64,000 nucleotides of DNA, from contig CM072878.1 of NCBI GenBank assembly GCA_036937835.1, positions 918,501 to 982,500 of the forward strand, read 5' to 3'. The first letter of the stretch is position 1, and every line of letters begins with the position of its first letter. The notes under the pieces are model-generated. The model worked only from the letters and a program-made list of their open reading frames with translations. It did no database searches and had not been told where the DNA came from. This DNA is from Pampus argenteus (taxonomy: Eukaryota; Chordata; Actinopteri; Scombriformes; Stromateidae). Shown here one piece after another: positions 1 through 12,369 of the stretch. Both the position numbers and the translations under genes were made by a program.

Positions 1-81
1 TATTATTGCCCATCCCTAGTAGCCACAGTGGTTCTACCTGTTTATTTAGTCTCCAACCTTTTTTCCCCATCTCTTTGACAG

Positions 82-3000
82 AACAATGTCTGTATTATCC
101 AGACTGCTGTTTGCTTTGCCTAACTCTCCTCTGAGGTATCCTATCCAGGGTTTCATAGTGCGACCTTTGACAGCTACTCTGATACCAGGTAAGCTCTTAT
201 TATATAGTGCATTTTGATCTTTTTGAAGTTTTTACGTTACAATATGAAATGATTTCAAGTTGGAGAAAGGGTTTATATAAGTCATGGATAACTATAGTGA
301 TAAAAAGTGCTGTGTCACAGACTACAGGGAGTTACATCTGTTAGGACAAACATCTTTCACAGCAGAGTCTCTGTTATTCTAAAAATATGAAAACTGAGAA
401 TGGTATTAAGCAATAAACAACACTGTAGTAAATGAGACATAACAGTATAAAAGCATTTGATATGACAAGGACCAGAAACAGGGGGCTGAATGTGGAATTT
501 CAGCAGGGTTGAATTTATTCCTAATACATTTCCAATGCAAAAGTTAAACCAAAGATGAGATTTGTGTCCTTTCTGTTTGATTCCAGGTTTAGCGTTGTAT
601 GCAGGACAAAGAGACAATTATAAGGTTGGTGTGATCTAACCAACCTTATTATTAATATTTCCTTGACATAATTGTCCAACATTTTACAGCAGCCATCTTG
701 GTACTAACTTTGGAGACTGGGATAGAAAACCTCACTGAAAATATTTTTTTTTAGAATTTGATACATTTCAATTTATCACTTTGTCTAAATTAAGTTACAT
801 GAAAGTATAATTTCCTCAGTAATCTTGTTCTTAATTGTGCCATAATGTTTTGTAATCAATTTTGATTCTGTAATCAAACTGGCAAAACATGATAATGAAC
901 ATCAAAATCAAAATTTGCCTTTTAAAACACTGAAAATGCAACATTTCAAATGTTTGGAGTCAAATACAACTTTGGTGGACTTCGACCTGAGCAACAAGCC
1001 ATCCACACAGTGTTGTCCTTTAAGGGAAGAACAGGGTAACATGAGCCACTTTTTACATTTGATGGTTTCACTGCTAAACAAAAGTGTATTAACTCACAAA
1101 AGTCAATATATACCTTAGAATGGTTATTTGTACCCATGGAAAGTAAAACAAGTTATAAGCTGTTCAGTGAACTTCTCATTACTTGTTTTGTTTTGACTTC
1201 CCCTGTGAAACTCGACTCTCTTTAGCTTATCCAAGGAAGCCTCTATTGTTCTTCCTTTTGTAGAGAATTGCTGTCCGGTGGGCACGTTGACATATGGCAG
1301 CAATGGGCAAAAGCAAGCAATGCGTCTATGTATATATGTCTATGATTTTACCCACTGGGTCCACTTACCCCATTCTCCCCAACTGTTGGAATAAAATGGC
1401 ACAGCACAAACCAAATACCAACTAGAGAAAGGTGGCAAGGTCATGATGCTTATTAGTCACTGGTTCTTTAAGTTTCTGGGAGCATATATTTCACAAAGAA
1501 ATTTTAATCATTGAAACCTGACTTTGGCAGTGGTTTGCTAGCTGTACACCAAGTCTCTCCATGGTGACCTTTCTGATCTTTTGTACAGAGACAACAGGGT
1601 CTGGGGTTGCTCTGATTGTCTGATTCTGTTTCAGTGGTGAGAGACTTCTTTCAGCTTGGGACATGAATTAATAAAATTAACGTTTTACTTTACTTGCCAA
1701 CCAAAACATATGTTACAACTTTCCTCTAATTTTACCCAACTCGATACAATTATCATCAAACTTGATAACATGTCAAGACATAAGGACATTGACAATTTGG
1801 TTAGGGTTGCTAGATTCTTGTAGGCAGGGCGCATTTGATAAACAAAGTAAATGCATACAAATTGCCATGGAACACATCTAGTAATATTCCCACATATAAA
1901 TCGACCTGCTTTACGGTAAGCGTACTCTGTCACTTCCGGTTACCGGTGTTACTGACACGGTGTTCTCTGTTCTGCTCACCTAATCTGATTTTCGTATATT
2001 CCTCACATTGGCGAGTGTCTCCATAACTTTACACCATCACACTCAGGTCTCTTAACCTTAGCAACCACATTTTGATAGTTTTCATCAGTTTCTGTTTGTC
2101 TCACTAGCTAGCCTAGCTAAACAATGGCTTCTCTCTCTTCTCCTCTCTCCTGTCCTGTGTGCCACATGTTTAGTTACTCCTCATCCTCCTTTAGCGAAAA
2201 TGGTAATTGTAATAAATGTAATTTATTTAGCTCTGGAGGCATGGCTTAGTGACCACCAAAGGCAGCTTTAGCTAGCCCGCCCCTGATAGGCATAGCCCCA
2301 AATAGAAGCCCACGGTACACCACCAACCGCTCCATGTTTCAACAGATTTTCCCCACTCAGCGACACACCCGCTGAGAGGCCAACTCTGGTCATTGACAGC
2401 TCAATTGTGCGAAACATGAAGTTAGTGACACCGGGGACCATCGCGGGCGACATTGAGTCTAATTTAAAACTGCTGGCTAAAGATAAGAAGAAATATGATA
2501 AGATTATCATTCACAGCGGCGGTAATGACACCCAGTTACGCCAATCGGAGATCACTAAAATTATTGTATTATTGATGTGTGAATATAATAGGAAGCAGAG
2601 CTGCAGTCTTACACGCTTCTCTGCGCCTCCACTAGAGCAGCTGCCCACCCAACCATCTAGTATAGAGACTGTATCTGTCCCCTGTCCACCTTCATTATTT
2701 AAAGATAAAACAAACAGAAGAGGAGTTAATCATAAAAACTTAATAAAAATTAAGTCAACATCTCCAGGAGTCCAAAACAAGAGAATTAAATGTGGACTCT
2801 TGAATATTAGGTCCTCGTCCTTAAAGCTGTTTTAGTAAATGAATTAATATCTGATTATGATATTGATTTATTCTGCCTCACTGAAACCTGGTTGCAGGAG
2901 GATGAATATGTTGGTTTAAATGAATCCACTCCCCCCACTCATTGTAATACTCATATTCCTCGAAGTACTGGTCGAGGTGGTGGAGTTGGAGCCATATTTG

Positions 3001-6000
3001 ACTCTAGTTTACTCATTAATCCTAAACCTAAACTAAATTATAATTCATTTGAAAGTCTCGTTCTTAGCCTGACTCACCCAACCTGGAAAACATTACAGCC
3101 AATATTATTTGTTATATTATATCGAGCTCCAGGTCCTTATTCAGAATTTTTATCTGAATTTGCAGAATTTGCATCAGGCTTGGTCGTTAAAACAGATAAA
3201 GTAATTATTGTAGGTGATTTTAATATTCATCAAATCAAATAAGATTTTATTTATATAGCCCAAAATCACAAAATACATTTGTCTCCGAGGGCTTTACAAT
3301 CTGTACAGGGAGTGACACCCTCTGTCCTTAGACCCTCAATTAGTGAGGAAAAACTTGCCCACCAAAAAACCTTTTAACAGGGAAAAAGGTGGAAGAAACC
3401 TCAGGAAGAGCCACAGAGGAGGGATCCCTCTCCCAGGACGGACAGACGTGCAATGATGTCACATGTACAGAAAAAAATCAACACACACATATTGTACAAT
3501 TACAATACGCAGGACCACAGCAGCAGACACAGTCCACAAGAACCTGCTGGACGAGAGAGAACAGAAACTCTGGGAAGAAGTTTAGTTAGTAGAACACAGA
3601 GTGGTAGTTTATTCCACAGAAGAGGAGCTTGATAGCTGAAAGCTCTGGCTCCCAATCTACTTTTAGACACTATAGGAACCACAGGAACCCACCATCCTGG
3701 GAGCGCAGTGTTCTAGTGGGGTGGTAAGGTACTATGAGCTCTTTCAGATATGATGGTGCCTGACCATGAAGAGCTTTGTAAGTTAGGAGAAGAATTTTAA
3801 ATTCTATTCTAGATTTAACGGGTAGCCAGTGCAAGGAAGCCAAAATGGGAGAGATGTGATCTCTGATTTTGGTTCCTGTCAGAACACGTGCAGCAGCGTT
3901 CTGAATCAGCTGCAAACTCTTAAGAGACTTATTAGAGCAGCCTGATAACAAAGAGTTACAATAGTCCAGCCTAGAAGTAACAAATGCATGGACTAGTTTT
4001 TCTGCATCCACTTGAGAAATGATGCGTCTGATTTTGGCAATGTTACCCACGTGGAAGAATGCAGTCCTCGAAAGTTGTTTTATATCGTCATTAAAGTACA
4101 AATCCTGATCAAAAACAACTCCAAGATTTTTTACGGTGGAGCTGGAGGCCAGGGTGATCCCATCTAAGGCTAAATCTCTGGAATGATAGTTTCTGAGATG
4201 TTTGGGTCTATTACGAGAACTTCAGTTTTATTTGAATTTAGCATCAGAAAATTGTGGGTCATCCAATTTTTTATGTCCTTAATGCATGCTTGAAGTTTAG
4301 TTAAGTGATTGGTTTCATCAGGCTTGATCGATAAATATAATTGGGTGTCGTTGTCATAACAGTGAAAGTTTAATGAATGATTCCTAATAATGTTCCCTAG
4401 AGGAAGCATGTATAAACTGAATAGAAGTGGCCCTAATACAGAACCTTGTCAGACTCCATGAGAAACTTTGGTTTGCATGGAGGATATATCATTAACATGA
4501 ACAAACTGAGATCGGTCTAGGAAATATGACTTAAACCAGCCTAGGGCGGTTCCTTTAATGCCAATTTGATATTCCAGTCTCTGTAAGAGAATCTGATGGT
4601 CAATGGTGTCAAATGCGTCACTAAGATCTAATAGGACAAGTACAGAGATGAATCCTTTGTCTGATGCCATTAGGAGGTCGTTTGTAACTTTGACTAGTGC
4701 GGTCTCTGTGCTATGATTTACTCTAAATCCTGACTGAAAGTCCTCGAATAAGCTGTTTGTCTGGAGAAAATCACATAGCTGATTGGCTACGGCTTTCTCA
4801 AGTACCTTAGAAAGGAATGAAAGGTTTGATATTGGCCTGTAGTTGGCTAAAACTTCTTTATCTAGAGTTGGTTTTTTAAGAAGAGGCTTAATCACAGCTA
4901 TTTTAAAGGACTGTGTTACATATCCTGATAATAAAGACAAATTAATCATATCCAACAAGGAAGGGCTAACTAAAGGTAATACATCTTTAAGCAGCCTGGT
5001 TGGGATGGGGTCTAAGAGACAGGTTGACGACTTAGATGAAGAAATTATTGTAGTTATTTGTTGAACTTTGATGGGAGAAAAGCAGTCTAAATATATGTCT
5101 AGCTATTTCCAAACTTGCTGTATCTGAAATCAGATGAGTGCCTGTTGAGGGCAAAAGGTGATGAATTTTGTCTCTAATATTTATAATTTTATCATTAAAG
5201 AAGCTCATGAAGTCATTACTAGTTAGGCTTAATGGAATAGATGACTCAATAGAGCTGTGGTTCTCTGTTAGCCTGGCTACAGTGCTGAAGAGAAACCTGG
5301 GGTTGTTCTTATTTTCCTCAATTAATGAAGAATAATAGGCTGTTCTGGCATTACGCAGAGCCTTCCTATAAATTGCAAGATTATCTTGCCAGGCTAGGCA
5401 AGATTCTTCCAGTTAAGAGGCACGCCATTTACGTTCAGATTTACGTGCCTCTTGCTTTAATTTGTGAGTGTGCTGGCTATACCATGGTGCTAACCTCCTC
5501 TGTTTTATTGTCTTCTTTTTCAGAGGTGCAATAGAGTCAAGAGTTGTCTGTAATGTGTCTGTAGTATTACTAACGAGCTGATCTATGTGTGAGGGGCTAC
5601 AGGAAGCTGCTAAGTCCTCTGTAACATTAAGACATGGCATTGAATTTAATACTATAGTAATTGTTTCCTTAAATTTGGCTACAGCACTGTCAGATAAACA
5701 TCTGCTGTAGGAGTTTCTGAAAAAAGGCTTATAGTCCAGTAGTATGAACTCAAAGGTTATTAGAAAATGGTCAGATAGAATAGGATTATGTGGAAAGACT
5801 ATTAGATGATCAATTTCAATGCCATATGAGAGTATAAGGTCAAGAGTGTGATTCAGACAATGAGTCGGTTTGTTTACACTCTGACAGAAGCCAATTGAGT
5901 CTAACAGAGATAAATGCAGTACTGAGACTATCACTACGGTTGTCGACATGAATATTAAAATCACCTACAATAATTTATTGTAGAGCTCATAGTACCTTAC

Positions 6001-8855
6001 CACCCCACTAGAACATTGCGCTCCCAGGATGGTGGGTTCCTTGTGGTTCCTATAGTGTCTAAAAGTAGATTGGGAGCCAGAGCTTTCAGCTATCAAGCTC
6101 CTCTTCTGTGGAATAAACTACCACTCTGTGTTCGGGAGGCAGACACGGTCAACACCTTTAAGAGTAGACTTAAGACTTTCCTTTTTGATAAAGCTTATAA
6201 TTAGGGCTGGCTCAGGTCATCCCTTAGTTATGCTGCCATAGGACTAGACTGCTGGGGGACTTACACACACTCTCTCATGTTGCTAACTAAACTCCTTCCC
6301 CAGAGTTTCTGTGCTCTCTCGTCCAGCAGGTTCTTGTGGACTGTGTCTGCTGCTGTGGTCCTGCGTGGCATCCACTGCATGTGTTGTCACCGTCATCATT
6401 GTTACCATATCTCCATTACAGTTTATAGTTAGATGTCACGGATCTGGACAGACGAGGACCACACGAGCAATACGTTTCAACAGTTTATTATTATTAAGGG
6501 TTTGGGGAATGGGAGTAAGTCTTTGTGTGTGTGTGTGTCCCAGCGGCTGAGAGGCGTAGAGCGTAGACGGGGGTGGAGGGTCCAGGCTCTCTCGCCGAAA
6601 GGGGCTGGAAGTCCTGGGGAAACACACACACACACAGCAGGAGAGGAGTGGCAGGGCAAAACTTCCAAGGCAGTAGTACTGTCAATGGCAACGCAGAAAT
6701 CGTGGTCAAAAAGGCAGAAAGCAGGTCAAATTACCGGGGTTGTAGAGCAGAGGGTGGTCGGGCAGGTGCGGGATCACAGGTGTGAGTCAGAGTAGTAGCA
6801 GGCAGTAAAGGTGCTGGCTTAGCAGACGATCTGACAATGTGTGCTGGGAAACAGGGCTCTTTATACAAGGCATGGTTAGCAGGAAATGAGGAGCAGCTGG
6901 CTGGTTAATGAAGGAGTGGCAGCAGAGACAGGTGAGAGTGATCAGCAGAGTGGCAGATAATTAGTGCTCCTACTAGGCAGAGGGAGAGGGAGCTCAAGAC
7001 ATAGATAATGATTTGCTGCTGCTGTGCATCTGTGTCTCTCTATCACAGGTTCCACTGCTACTGCCATTCTCATTTTATCATTCATTATAATTTATTCTGA
7101 TTGTATAATATGTGTGTGTTGATTTGTTCTGTACATGTGACATCTATTGCACGTCTGTCCGTCCTGGGAGAGGGATCCCTCCTCTGTGGCTCTTCCTGCT
7201 GTTTCTTTTAACTTTTTTCCCTGTTAAAAGGTTTTTTGGTGGGCAAGTTTTTCCTCACTAGAATCGAGGGTCTAAGGACAGAGGGTGTCACTCCCTGTAC
7301 AGATTGTAAAGCCCTCTGAGACAAATGTATTTTGTGACTTTGGGCTATACGAATAAAATTTAATTTAATTTGATTTGAAATGCAGAATGAAGATGATTTT
7401 TCTATTTTTAAAATAAATGTAATTGAATGAGGATTGTGCATTATTGGTGGATGCATGTGTTCTGGGAGTGCTCCACAGTTAATTCCGGTCTTTCAACCGT
7501 AGGTGTCCTTGAGTGTGTCCAAAGGCATCCTGACCACAAAGTTCTCAGCTGAAGGGGTGACAGTCCAAGGTGAGATTTAAAAATCAGAGCTAACTTCATA
7601 TACAGTCAACAAGTAGTTCCTTAGAAACATGGACAGAGAAAAACACAAAGTATATAAAAAATAAAAATGTGAAACCAGCTCCCTTCTATGGCTCTGGGGC
7701 GATGCAGGGTAAGAAGTAAGGTAACAGTGGATTGGTCCCATCCAACGGGTTGTGGGATAGTCCACTGCATTAATTTCAAAAAACGTCCAAATCCTTTTTG
7801 TTAACAACAACAAAATCTGTTTATGATTATACTTGCCATTACACCACCTGCTGCCTTCCCCTGAGTCAGTCATCTGGTCCCCTCTCCCCTTGGGTATGTT
7901 GGCCAAGGACCTTGCTTCAAAAGAGTTACAACCATACAAGTCACTCAATTCACCTGCATCTTACATTTTTATTAATATTATTGCCTTTATTTAGTTAATT
8001 TACTAACTTTGTGCTTGTAAATGACAGGTGATGGTGAAACAGATCTGACATTGGAGTCTAACAGCCTGGTGGTCCTCAACAACCTGCTATCTAACATGTT
8101 CTATACCAGCACTGTCTACCACATACACACTGGAGACCTCGGTATGTGTTTAAGAAATTGGAACTGATCATAAAATATATCTGAAATGTCGGTAAATGTC
8201 TGTTTATGTGTTTGTATGTTCACATCAAATCATTTTAGTTGCTGTAGAAATGTGCAGTTTGTGTTCTAACAATTACTGGCAAATTGGTTCAATTTATTTT
8301 TTTTTGACAAACAAGGTCCTGTCTTACCTACACACAACTGCAAGTAAGCTGTCTTTTTCTGTACTTAGTATCCTTCACATTTGAGAACCATGAAGCTTGG
8401 TTTCCCATTATCATCAAACAACCTCAGATGCCAGTCCTCTACGACATGGGAACAGGTAGGAGTGTATGCATCATGGTGGTCTGGGGGTTAAAAATTAAGT
8501 GAACATTTACCTATTTATGATAAGAAAGTGCTGCAGGAAAAAAAACAAGTACATTTTTTCTTCTACGTATGAAACCCCAAAAGCACAGTTAGAAACATAA
8601 GTTATCTAGCTTTGTACTGTGAATTATTTTACTCAGTTTTGTAAATAAATCTTTGCCTGACTCTGTCTGTCAGACATCAGCTCTCACGTGACCATCACCA
8701 CGAAGACCTTTGTACGCTACCGACAACTGAAGGTGATGTTGAACAGCATCCAACTTTTCTATAGCAATATAAAAGTCATCATTGCAGATGACAGCTTCAA
8801 ACCAGAGAAAATTACCGGAGAAAACATCCAACACTACATCATGCCTCCAGCACAG

Positions 8856-8898
<43 letters not shown>

Positions 8899-11800
8899 CA
8901 GTGTATCATCATAAAGATTCAACTGCAGTCCTATTAAATCTTGGAGCATCATATGACATTACAAGGATTGTATCAAGACTAGGGCTGACGGCAAACAATC
9001 GATTAGTCGTTGGTCGACCAAAAAAGTATTAGCTGACTAAAATTCTATTGGTCGATTGGTCGGAGGGAAAAAAAAAACGCGTCTTTTCAAAGGGCTGAAG
9101 GGCTTTTAATTTGACGAGTATGATAGAGGAAGTCGCCGTGCCACTAATTAGTGGCACGGCGACTTCCGGTGTATGCCAACAGTAAATTGGCATACACCGT
9201 GTCTGGAAGAAGTTCTAAAATTAAAAATTTTTTAGTTCTAAAAAAAACACCTGTTGCGGAGTGAGGATGACAGTGCGGCTGCAACAGAACTGAAGGAAAC
9301 ACTTCGTGAGGAAATTGACAAGCGGTGAGAGCTAAACGATGAGCTGCACTCCAGCATATACATCAAAGCTGCAGTCTTGAGCCCACGCTTTAAAAATCTG
9401 CCGTTCATGGAGGAAGAGTGATGACGACGAACCTGGCCCCGCACCAAAGAAGAAAACGAAAAAGACAAGTGGGACGAGATATCCATGCTGATGGGTACAG
9501 ATGAGGAGCACCAAACAGAAGAACATAACAGTGAGATGAAACAGTACTTTGAGGATAAAACAAAAGTTGAGTTGGGACCACTATCATGGTGGCAAAAAAA
9601 CGAGAAGTGCTACCCGAAGCTGGCCAGAGCAGCCAAGCGCATTCACTCCATCCCGTCCACGTCCACACCATCGGAGCGCATCTTCTCCAAGGCCGGCTTC
9701 ATTGTAAGCAACACACGGAGTTCACTTCTTATTATCTTATTATTATCTTATTTTAGGCCTATACATTGAGTTTTTATTTAATTAGTTGCCGTTGCGTTGG
9801 TCTGTTTATTTGCACTAAGACGTGTTTCAGATTTGCCGATTGCCGGTTGTTAATCATTATTTAATTTTATAGGCCTACTTGTCATTCGAATCTGATAGCT
9901 ATCATATTTTATTCGTTATCCTAAATATCAAAAGAAGCGGAAAAAAAAGTTGTATTAGTTTAAGGCTGTGTTTTATTTTCTTTGTTTCAATCGTCTTTCA
10001 TGAACAATGTGTGTGTATCACGTGTTTTAAATAAATATTCATTAGAATGTTAAGAGTCTGCCAGTCCTTCTGATTAATGTGTTTTGACACATCCTGAATA
10101 CCAGAATCTGAAATAATTTGCCCGTGTAACAGACGCAGACTGTGCTGTGCGCAGTGTACTAAGCCTTGCAGTTGTGTAGCCTATCACGTTATTTCAGGGT
10201 TTTTTTTTTTTTTTTGAGGGGGCGGGGCGATTATTCGATTAGTCGGAGTGAATGCACGACCACTGGTCGACCAAGAAAATCCTTGGTTGAGGACAGCCCT
10301 AATCAAGACAGACTTGAAAAAACCTTAAGCTATCCTTTAAATGTAGGCATCCTGTATCATCGTGGCTACGAGTAATAACCATGTGATTAAGGTTAGGTGG
10401 CAGTTGTAATTATAGTTTTTTAAAAAGAACTGTCCCAACTCGTGGTTAGAAATGGGAAATGAACAGCAGTCTCCTGTGGCAGTCCACTGTTGGGTTAAAT
10501 AAAAGGTACTTGCTGTAATCATTCCTCCCGTTCCTACTGTAGAAAATCAAATCACAATTCAAACATGTTTCCTCCCTCAGGGCTGGTTTGCTGGCAGGAA
10601 TCTGGCAGTCTCCCAGGTGACCACCAAGTACTTCCTGTGGGTGGATGATGACTTTGTGTTTACAGAGAAGACAAAGATAGAGAAGCTAGTGGAGGTGATG
10701 GAGGCGGTCCCCGAACTAGATGTGGTGAGAATGAAATGGCTCATGTCTGAAGGGTTAGGTTTTGTGGATTATTTTTTATCATATTCATATCATATATTTT
10801 GATTTGAAGTAATATGTTCAAAGGACAATAAAATGTACATTTTTATTTCTGTATTCGGTGTATGCAGATTGTTTTTCTGTTATTGTCGAGGGATTCTTCC
10901 TCCACCCAATGTCTTTGGCAAGGGAAAAAATCCAGGCTAAGTCGAAAAAATGATGTTTTGGGTTTTTATTCTTCTTATCAGGTGCAAGTGCCAATATTTA
11001 CAAACCACAAAAAAGTGAGGGAAGGTGTGTGTGTGTGTGCGTGTGTGTGTGTGTGTGGTTTAATGCCGATTTAGTGTATTGCAGAAGGGAACAAGGAAGA
11101 TGTGTATTACGTGTGTGCGCGCACCAAACCAAACAAGTAAGAGACTGGATCAGGAAGAGGAAAAGGGTGGCAAGAAAATAATATCAATGGAATGGCAGGG
11201 AATGAATGACCCAGGACTGGTATATGTACAGGTGAGCTAAAGAACGGGGAACCGGTGAAGACAAGAGAAAAGAAAGTTTGGGGCTGAAGGCAGCAACAGA
11301 TGCAGAAAGGCCAAGGGAAACACACACACAATCAAGGCAAAATCATGACCATCCAGGCTTGAAATGCAGTGTCTTCTTGATGCTAAAAAATATTACAGAG
11401 GCCACAGATCAGAAAGGTTGTTAGTGATGTCATACTTTATACTGTGGAACATATTTCCATATTTCATTTCAGGGGTAGTTTAGGAGAAAACTGTAAAACA
11501 GCAGTAGCACTGAGCAGTACAACTTCCCTCTGGGTAGTTGATAACCAGCTCTTTGTTCTCTCTCTCTTCCCATCAGGTTGGCGGGGCAGTACAAGGGGAC
11601 CAGTTTTACTTCTCTCTTATCTACGAGGAAGGAGAGGAGGGAGATGGCGGCTGCCTAGATAGGAAGTCCAAAGTGAAGTTCCACTCACTTCCCAGTTACC
11701 CACAGTGCTCTCTGGCTAGTGGGGTGGTCAACTTCTTTCTGGCTCGTACAGATGCCGTACAGAGGGTGGGATTTGACCCCAAGCTCCAGAGGGTAGCGCA

Positions 11801-12094
11801 CTCAGGTAGGTCTAGACACAGACAGAGTTTGGAATACACCAACATCCTTGCAGTCTTGTCAACCATGATACAAGCAGATGTTTTCTAAAATGTCTTTCTC
11901 TGACTCTAGAGTTCTTTATGGATGGGCTTGGCTCTCTGCTGGTTGCCACCTGTAGCCATGTGTCCATTGGACATCAGCGCCAACAACGCAATAATCAATA
12001 TGTTCGGTACAGACACCCTCCAAAGAATGATGGAAGTATGAAAAAACAGCTTCACTTCTTCAAAAATTACCTCAAGTGTGTCCGGTTTGCATAA
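82..12094 (+). CDS. b4galnt1: beta-1,4-N-acetylgalactosaminyltransferase 1 (GM2/GD2 synthase), copy 1, 5' end outside window
   Basis: Type II Golgi enzyme of family GT12 that transfers GalNAc from UDP-GalNAc to GM3, GD3 or lactosylceramide. Nine exons fit GT-AG rules and join in frame: 82-188, 587-624, 7503-7569, 8028-8141, 8369-8455, 8674-8855, 10581-10724, 11577-11805 and 11910-12094 (TAA at 12092-12094). They equal exons 3-11 of copy 2, and exons 1-2 lie left of the window. Seen motifs include TITTKTFVRY and VIIADDS (exon 8), GWFAGRNLAVSQVTTKY and the DXD-type VDDDF (exon 9), and GVVNFFLARTD (exon 10), all as in vertebrate B4GALNT1. About 383 residues are present and all exons are open. 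Intron 4 is about 6.9 kb because of LINE insertions, and intron 8 holds a hAT element. Copy 1 differs from copy 2 at only a handful of residues. Product identity is very likely; activity is inferred. Confidence 0.93.
1902..3240 (+). mobile_element. CR1/L2-type LINE, 5' portion (ORF1 and endonuclease remnants)
   Basis: Starts with a 5' leader shared with the second copy near 25660. ORF1 begins at 2124 (MASLSSPLSCPVC) and ORF1 text continues at 2407-2530 with GDIESNLKLLAKDKKKYDKI and IIHSGGND, which fits the SGNH-esterase-like ORF1 domain of CR1/L2 LINEs. The frame then breaks. The start of an APE endonuclease domain follows (CGLLNIRS, LCLTETWLQED as a diverged L-T-E-T-W-L motif, and VGDFNIH at about 3211-3231). 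The copy stops at GDFNIH where an opposite-strand LINE begins. It lies in intron 4 of b4galnt1 copy 1 and is absent from the same intron of copy 2. Confidence 0.8.
3236..5985 (-). mobile_element. CR1/L2-type LINE in antisense, 3' tail back to endonuclease
   Basis: Read on the minus strand this runs from the C-terminal half of the endonuclease (5413-5964, with NHTLDLILSYGIEI and SDHFLITFEF) through reverse transcriptase to the 3' UTR. RT pieces are at 4449-4958 (ANYRPISNLSFLSKVLEKA, LDLSDAFDTIDH), 4170-4409 (where the catalytic YADD has become YDND) and 3670-4101 (LVHAFVTSRLDYCNSLLSG). The tail ends at about 3236 in a TTTGATTTGAT-type repeat. Several frameshifts and the altered catalytic motif show it is dead. 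It is flanked on both sides by plus-strand pieces of the same family. Confidence 0.85.
5986..7376 (+). mobile_element. CR1/L2-type LINE, 3' end in sense, interrupted by an LTR
   Basis: Begins in the C-terminal RT region. The frame at 6016-6204 includes LGARAFSYQAPLLWNKLPLC and ends at a stop after FLFDKAYN. The family 3' UTR follows, and the end is a short TTTAATTTAATTTGATTTG repeat at about 7355-7376. The UTR is split by an LTR-like insert at 6434-7047. Comparison with copy 2 of b4galnt1 puts the right edge of the whole LINE block at about 7377. Confidence 0.8.
6434..7047 (-). mobile_element. solo LTR-like element of Ty3/gypsy type
   Basis: A 614-bp block in the LINE 3' UTR has TG...CA termini (TGTCACGG on the plus strand, TATCACA at the far end). 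Read on the minus strand it resembles the LTRs of the gypsy elements elsewhere here. It has a TATA-like box (TATAAA) at about 6860-6865, then the motif ATTGTCAGATCGT at 6826-6838, and an AATAAA before its 3' end. No clear 5-bp target duplication is visible (TTAGA against GGTTC), so the ends may be off by a few bases or the copy is rearranged. Confidence 0.6.
8857..8894. repeat. CA microsatellite at the exon 8 donor, copy 1
   Basis: The repeat begins within the 5' splice site itself (CAG|GTACACACAC). Confidence 0.95.
9128..9199. repeat. two adjacent perfect hairpins inside the hAT element
   Basis: 9128-9167 is a perfect 40-bp palindrome with no spacer and centre CTAATTAG. Sharing its last base, 9167-9179 (CGGTGTATGCCAA) is perfectly inverted at 9187-9199 with a 7-nt loop. 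Such subterminal hairpins are unusual for a decayed transposon. Confidence 0.9.
9485..9769 (+). pseudogene. hAT transposase C-terminal remnant
   Basis: This 94-codon frame encodes the WWQKN...YPKLARAAKRI segment followed by STPSERIFSKAGFIVSNTRS. That is the conserved hAT dimerisation region and the C-terminal part of the catalytic domain. Upstream DNA (9240-9480) shows related acidic coding in other frames, so the gene is frameshifted and truncated. Confidence 0.8.
11025..11058. repeat. GT microsatellite, intron 9 copy 1
   Basis: GT repeat with one GC interruption; its counterpart in copy 2 is at about 44309-44340. Confidence 0.9.
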
Positions 12095-12216
12095 AAGCCA
12101 GTTAAGTCACTGGTCACAGTTACTGTACATATGGACCCATCAAAATGATCCTGTATGTATTAATTGCATCACTTTACTTTATATTTGGTCATTTTTGATT
12201 AGTTTTCTTTATAGTC

Positions 12217-12222
12217 AATAAA
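12217..12222 (+). terminator. poly(A) signal of b4galnt1 copy 1
   Basis: AATAAA lies 123 bases after the stop codon, in 3' flank that is shared almost unchanged with copy 2. It is the first canonical signal after the stop, so the 3' UTR is probably short. Confidence 0.7.
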
Positions 12223-12369
12223 ACATTGACTAAGACTGTATCTCAAATCCTTCCTTGTAAACTTCATCATTACTAACAGACTCTTAACAGTTGCATCATT
12301 TTGCATCAATGCACTTTAAGTATTTTTCAGTTCTGGCTGTTCGGAGTATAGTAGCACAGTAACAGTATA

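Larger units (their letters stand above)
8980..10301 (+). mobile_element. hAT-superfamily transposon, internally deleted
   Basis: Terminal inverted repeats begin TAGGGCTG and end CAGCCCTA. The 8-bp target duplication ATCAAGAC is perfect at 8972-8979 and 10302-10309, the hallmark of hAT insertion. The empty site is visible in intron 8 of b4galnt1 copy 2. The interior keeps a transposase C-terminal dimerisation remnant at about 9485-9730 (AKRIHSIPSTSTPSERIFSK, with the typical S-T-P-S-E-R-x-F-S motif). The N-terminal part is gone, so the copy is non-autonomous. The strand given is that of the remnant. Confidence 0.92.

Noticed and set aside
915..1118. 67-codon plus-strand frame, repeated at 39045-39248
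   Set aside because: It lies in intron 4 and is duplicated with the gene. There are no splice signals, and the opposite strand is equally open.
6436..6795. Several overlapping frames with VCVCV and THTHT runs
   Set aside because: They are translations of GT/CA repeats within an LTR and not genes.
9238..9671. Minus-strand frames over the hAT element
   Set aside because: They are antisense shadows of the transposase remnant on the plus strand.
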